This document shows, in pieces, positions 61,510-64,000 of a DNA stretch of 64,000 nucleotides. The stretch's first letter is position 1. Every line of letters begins with the position of its first letter. Position numbers and translations under genes: made by a program. The notes beneath the pieces are model-generated. The model was not told the origin of the DNA and did not search any database. It saw nothing but the letters and a program-made list of their open reading frames with translations. The stretch is from Pseudomonas hygromyciniae (GTDB taxonomy: Bacteria > Pseudomonadota > Gammaproteobacteria > Pseudomonadales > Pseudomonadaceae): contig NZ_CP070506.1 in the NCBI RefSeq assembly GCF_016925675.1, positions 184,501 to 248,500 on the forward strand, in the 5' to 3' direction.

Positions 61510-62576
61510 AGCGCCTGACGCTGATCCTCGCCAGCAGCCTGTTGCTGATGGCCTGTTCCAAGCAAGAGCCGGCGCCGGAACCTGTGCGCCCGGTGCTCTG
61601 GGTCGAGGTGAAAGCCGAAGACCAGGAAAACCTCGGCCGCTTCGCCGGCACGATCCAGGCCCGCTACGAAAGCAACCTGGGCTTCCGTGTGCCCGGGCGT
61701 ATCGCCCGGCGCGCTGTGGATGTGGGCGCCGAAGTCAGCAAGGGCGCCTTGCTGGCGGTGCTCGACCCCACTGACCAGCAGAACCAGTTGCGCGCTGCCC
61801 AAGGCGATCTGGCGCGGGTCCAGGCGCAATTTATCAACGCCCAGGCCAATGCGCGTCGCCAGCAGGAACTGTTCAACCGTGGTGTCGGCGCCCAGGCGCA
61901 ACTGGACGTTGCCCAGACCGACCTGAAAACCACCCAGGCCTCCCTCGACCAGGCCAAGGCGGCGGTGGACCAGGCCAGGGATCAGCTCAACTATGCCGAG
62001 TTGCGCACCGACCATGGCGGCATTGTCACCGCCTGGAATGCCGAAGCCGGCCAAGTGGTGAGTGCTGGCCAGCAAGTGGTGACCCTGGCCCGTCCGGACA
62101 TCAAGGAAGCGGTGATCGACCTGCCCGCCGGCCTTGCCGAGCGCCTGCCGAGCGATGTGGTGTTCCTGGTGGCCAGCCAGTTGGACCCCAGCGTCAACAC
62201 CACCGCTACCGTGCGCGAGATCGAGCCCCAGGCGCAAAGCGCCACCCGCACCCGTCGCGCGCGCCTGACCCTGGCCCAGACGCCGCCGGCGTTGCGCCTG
62301 GGCACGGCGATCAGCGTGACCTTGAGCTCGGCCATCGCCCCGCGTATCGAACTGCCTGCCAGCGCGGTGCAGGATGTCGAAGGCAAGACCCGCATCTGGG
62401 TCGTCGATACGCAACAGCAGAGCGTGCAGCCCCGTGATGTGACCCTGGTCAGCCGCGATGCCAACCGTGTCGTGCTCAACGGCGGGGTGCAGCCTGGCGA
62501 GCGTGTGGTCAGTGCCGGCGTCAACAGCCTCACACCCGGACAAAAAGTCAAAACCGACGAGGACAGCCCGCGATGA
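61506..62576 (+). CDS. triB: RND efflux periplasmic adaptor TriB
   Basis: This protein has 356 residues. ATGA overlap with triA. Lipoprotein signal MKRLTLILASSLLLMACSK (lipobox LMAC, Cys17). MFP features: 'FAGTIQARYESNLGFRVPGRIARRAVDVGAEV' (in pieces), alpha-hairpin with 'QELFNRGVGAQAQLDVAQTD', and 'HGGIVTAWNAEAGQVVSAGQ'. It is paralogous to TriA but clearly distinct. Its end overlaps triC by ATGA. Confidence 0.9.
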   Translation: MKRLTLILASSLLLMACSKQEPAPEPVRPVLWVEVKAEDQENLGRFAGTIQARYESNLGFRVPGRIARRAVDVGAEVSKGALLAVLDPTDQQNQLRAAQGDLARVQAQFINAQANARRQQELFNRGVGAQAQLDVAQTDLKTTQASLDQAKAAVDQARDQLNYAELRTDHGGIVTAWNAEAGQVVSAGQQVVTLARPDIKEAVIDLPAGLAERLPSDVVFLVASQLDPSVNTTATVREIEPQAQSATRTRRARLTLAQTPPALRLGTAISVTLSSAIAPRIELPASAVQDVEGKTRIWVVDTQQQSVQPRDVTLVSRDANRVVLNGGVQPGERVVSAGVNSLTPGQKVKTDEDSPR

Positions 62577-64000
62577 AAGGGAGCTTCAACTTATCCGACT
62601 GGGCGCTCAAGCATCAGTCCTTCGTCTGGTACCTGATGTTCGTCGCGCTGCTGATGGGCGTGTTTTCCTACATGAACCTGGGGCGCGAGGAAGATCCGTC
62701 CTTCACCATCAAGACCATGGTGATCCAGACCCGCTGGCCGGGCGCAACCCAGGAAGAAACCCTCAAGCAGGTCACCGACCGCATCGAGAAAAAGCTCGAA
62801 GAGCTGGACTCGCTGGACTATGTAAAAAGCTACACCCGGCCCGGTGAGTCCACGGTTTTTGTGTTCCTCAAGGACACCACCAGCGCCAAGGCGATCCCCG
62901 AGATCTGGTACCAGGTGCGCAAGAAGATCGACGACATCCGCGGCACCTTCCCCCAGGGCTTGCAGGGGCCGTCGTTCAACGACGAGTTCGGTGATGTATT
63001 TGGCTCGGTGTACGCCTTTACCGCCGATGGCATGTCGATGCGCCAGTTGCGCGATTACGTCGAGCAGGTGCGCGCCGAGATCCGGGCGGTGCCGGGGTTG
63101 GGCAAGGTCGAGATGATCGGCCAGCAGGACGAAGTGATCTACCTGAATTTCTCCACGCGCAAACTGGCCGCCCTGGGGATTGACCAGCGCCATGTGGTGC
63201 AGAGCCTGCAATCGCAGAACGCGGTGACCCCGGCCGGGGTGATCGAGGCCGGGCCGGAGCGGATTTCGGTGCGCACCACCGGGCAATTCGCCTCGGAAAA
63301 GGATCTGGCCGACGTCAACCTGCGTCTCAATGACCGCTTCTACCGCCTGGCGGATATCGCAGATATCAGCCGGGGCTATGTGGATCCGGCGCGGCCAATG
63401 TTTCGTTTCAACGGTCAGCAAGCCATCGGCCTGGCCATCGCCATGCAGAAGGGCGGCAACATCCAGGAATTCGGCAAGGCGCTGCACCAGCGCATGGACG
63501 AGCTGACGGCCGACCTGCCGGTGGGCATTGGCGTGCACAAGGTGTCGGACCAGGCAGAGGTGGTGGAGGAAGCGGTCGGCGGCTTCACCAGTGCGCTGTT
63601 CGAGGCGGTGATCATCGTGCTGGTGGTGAGCTTTATCAGCCTCGGCCTGCGTGCCGGGTTGGTGGTGGCATGCTCGATCCCGCTGGTGCTGGCACTGGTG
63701 TTTGTGTTTATGGAGTACAGCGGCATCACCATGCAGCGGGTGTCGCTGGGCGCGTTGATCATCGCCCTTGGTTTGCTGGTGGACGACGCGATGATCACCG
63801 TGGAAATGATGATCACCCGCCTGGAAAAAGGCGAAACCCTGGAGCAGGCCGCGACCTTTGCCTACACCTCCACCGCGTTCCCGATGCTCACCGGGACCCT
63901 AGTGACCGTGGCCGGGTTTGTGCCCATTGGCCTTAACGCCAGCTCGGCCGGCGAATATACCTTCACCCTGTTTGCCGTTATTGCCGTGGCGATGCTGGTG
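62573..64000 (+). CDS. triC: RND efflux pump TriC, 3' end outside window
   Basis: 476 codons are visible, and the frame is open at the window end; a full RND protein has about 1,000 residues. It starts by ATGA overlap with triB: MKGSFNLSDWALKHQSFVWY. TM1 (about 15-34) is followed by the porter domain ('MVIQTRWPGATQEETLKQV', 'VPGLGKVEMIGQQDEVIY'), then TM2-TM4 with 'FEAVIIVLVVSFISLGLRAG' and 'LGALIIALGLLVDDAMITVE', where the two Asp residues of the proton relay are seen. It belongs to the HAE-type family of proton-driven efflux. Confidence 0.92.
   Translation, partial: MKGSFNLSDWALKHQSFVWYLMFVALLMGVFSYMNLGREEDPSFTIKTMVIQTRWPGATQEETLKQVTDRIEKKLEELDSLDYVKSYTRPGESTVFVFLKDTTSAKAIPEIWYQVRKKIDDIRGTFPQGLQGPSFNDEFGDVFGSVYAFTADGMSMRQLRDYVEQVRAEIRAVPGLGKVEMIGQQDEVIYLNFSTRKLAALGIDQRHVVQSLQSQNAVTPAGVIEAGPERISVRTTGQFASEKDLADVNLRLNDRFYRLADIADISRGYVDPARPMFRFNGQQAIGLAIAMQKGGNIQEFGKALHQRMDELTADLPVGIGVHKVSDQAEVVEEAVGGFTSALFEAVIIVLVVSFISLGLRAGLVVACSIPLVLALVFVFMEYSGITMQRVSLGALIIALGLLVDDAMITVEMMITRLEKGETLEQAATFAYTSTAFPMLTGTLVTVAGFVPIGLNASSAGEYTFTLFAVIAVAMLV

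Overview
The window looks like chromosomal DNA of a fluorescent Pseudomonas (P. fluorescens group). The reasons are high GC content, many REP/REPIN palindromes of the 'gagcgggcttgctcgcgaa' type, and gene neighbourhoods recalled from P. aeruginosa PAO1: gabD-gabT, desA next to a PAS-GGDEF-EAL protein, oscA-sbp-cysTWA, the ats cluster and triABC. No insertion sequence, prophage, CRISPR array or rRNA was seen. Gene family names come from reading the protein sequences, not from database searches.

Layout. (1) 1-9069: the 3' part of a very large CdiA/FHA-type exoprotein ending in a PoNe-like nuclease tip, followed by a DUF1910/DUF1911 (PoNi-type) immunity gene, a small membrane protein and a lipoprotein. 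(2) 9132-11702: a classical autotransporter. (3) 11887-14226: four outer-envelope lipoproteins including CsgG/HfaB, DUF4810 and DUF799 (GNA1162-like) members. (4) 14250-18412: an orphan trypsin-like protease, a YfbK-type VWA lipoprotein with an ECF sigma factor and a membrane anti-sigma-like protein, and tRNA-Arg(CCG). (5) 18782-21685: gabD-gabT for GABA catabolism. (6) 21825-27975: an HDOD response regulator, a PAS-GGDEF cyclase, the DesA desaturase and a PAS-GGDEF-EAL protein. (7) 28262-32386: oscA, sbp and cysTWA for sulfate uptake. (8) 32513-33807: a DUF962 membrane protein divergent from a Crp/Fnr regulator. (9) 33936-46744: a sulfate-ester scavenging island with arylsulfatase AtsA, ABC transporter AtsRBC, alkylsulfatase AtsK, a second FGly hydrolase of PMH type, two paralogous LysR regulators and a TonB-dependent receptor. 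(10) 46860-50100: a CynX-like MFS carrier, a nucleoside deaminase and an ankyrin protein, divergent from a LysR gene. (11) 50340-52320: a TonB-ExbB-ExbD energiser. (12) 52804-58751: an RBBP9/YdeN hydrolase, an unusual sigma-54 activator-like protein, a MetQ-like binding protein and a polar amino-acid ABC transporter. (13) 59100-64000: an orphan SMC/RecF-type ATPase and triAB plus the first part of triC.

How the parts fit. Regions 7, 9, 11 and probably 12 form a sulfur-acquisition neighbourhood. Sulfate enters through Sbp-CysTWA. Organosulfur esters probably cross the outer membrane through the TonB receptor (driven by TonB-ExbBD), enter through AtsRBC and are cut to sulfate by AtsA, AtsK and perhaps the PMH-like enzyme. 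Small sulfur amino acids may enter through the MetQ-like and amino-acid ABC systems. Two LysR genes sit next to the ester genes as likely SftR-type regulators. Region 1 is a contact-dependent competition locus.

Most spaces between operons are filled by REPINs. Seven units of the 'gtgggag' class measure 89-90 bp and two of the 'gtaggag' class measure exactly 100 bp. Three larger 'gtggcgag' composites are also present, two of them embedded in a shared ~245-bp repeat. Both ends of the window cut genes: the exoprotein at base 1 and triC at base 64000.
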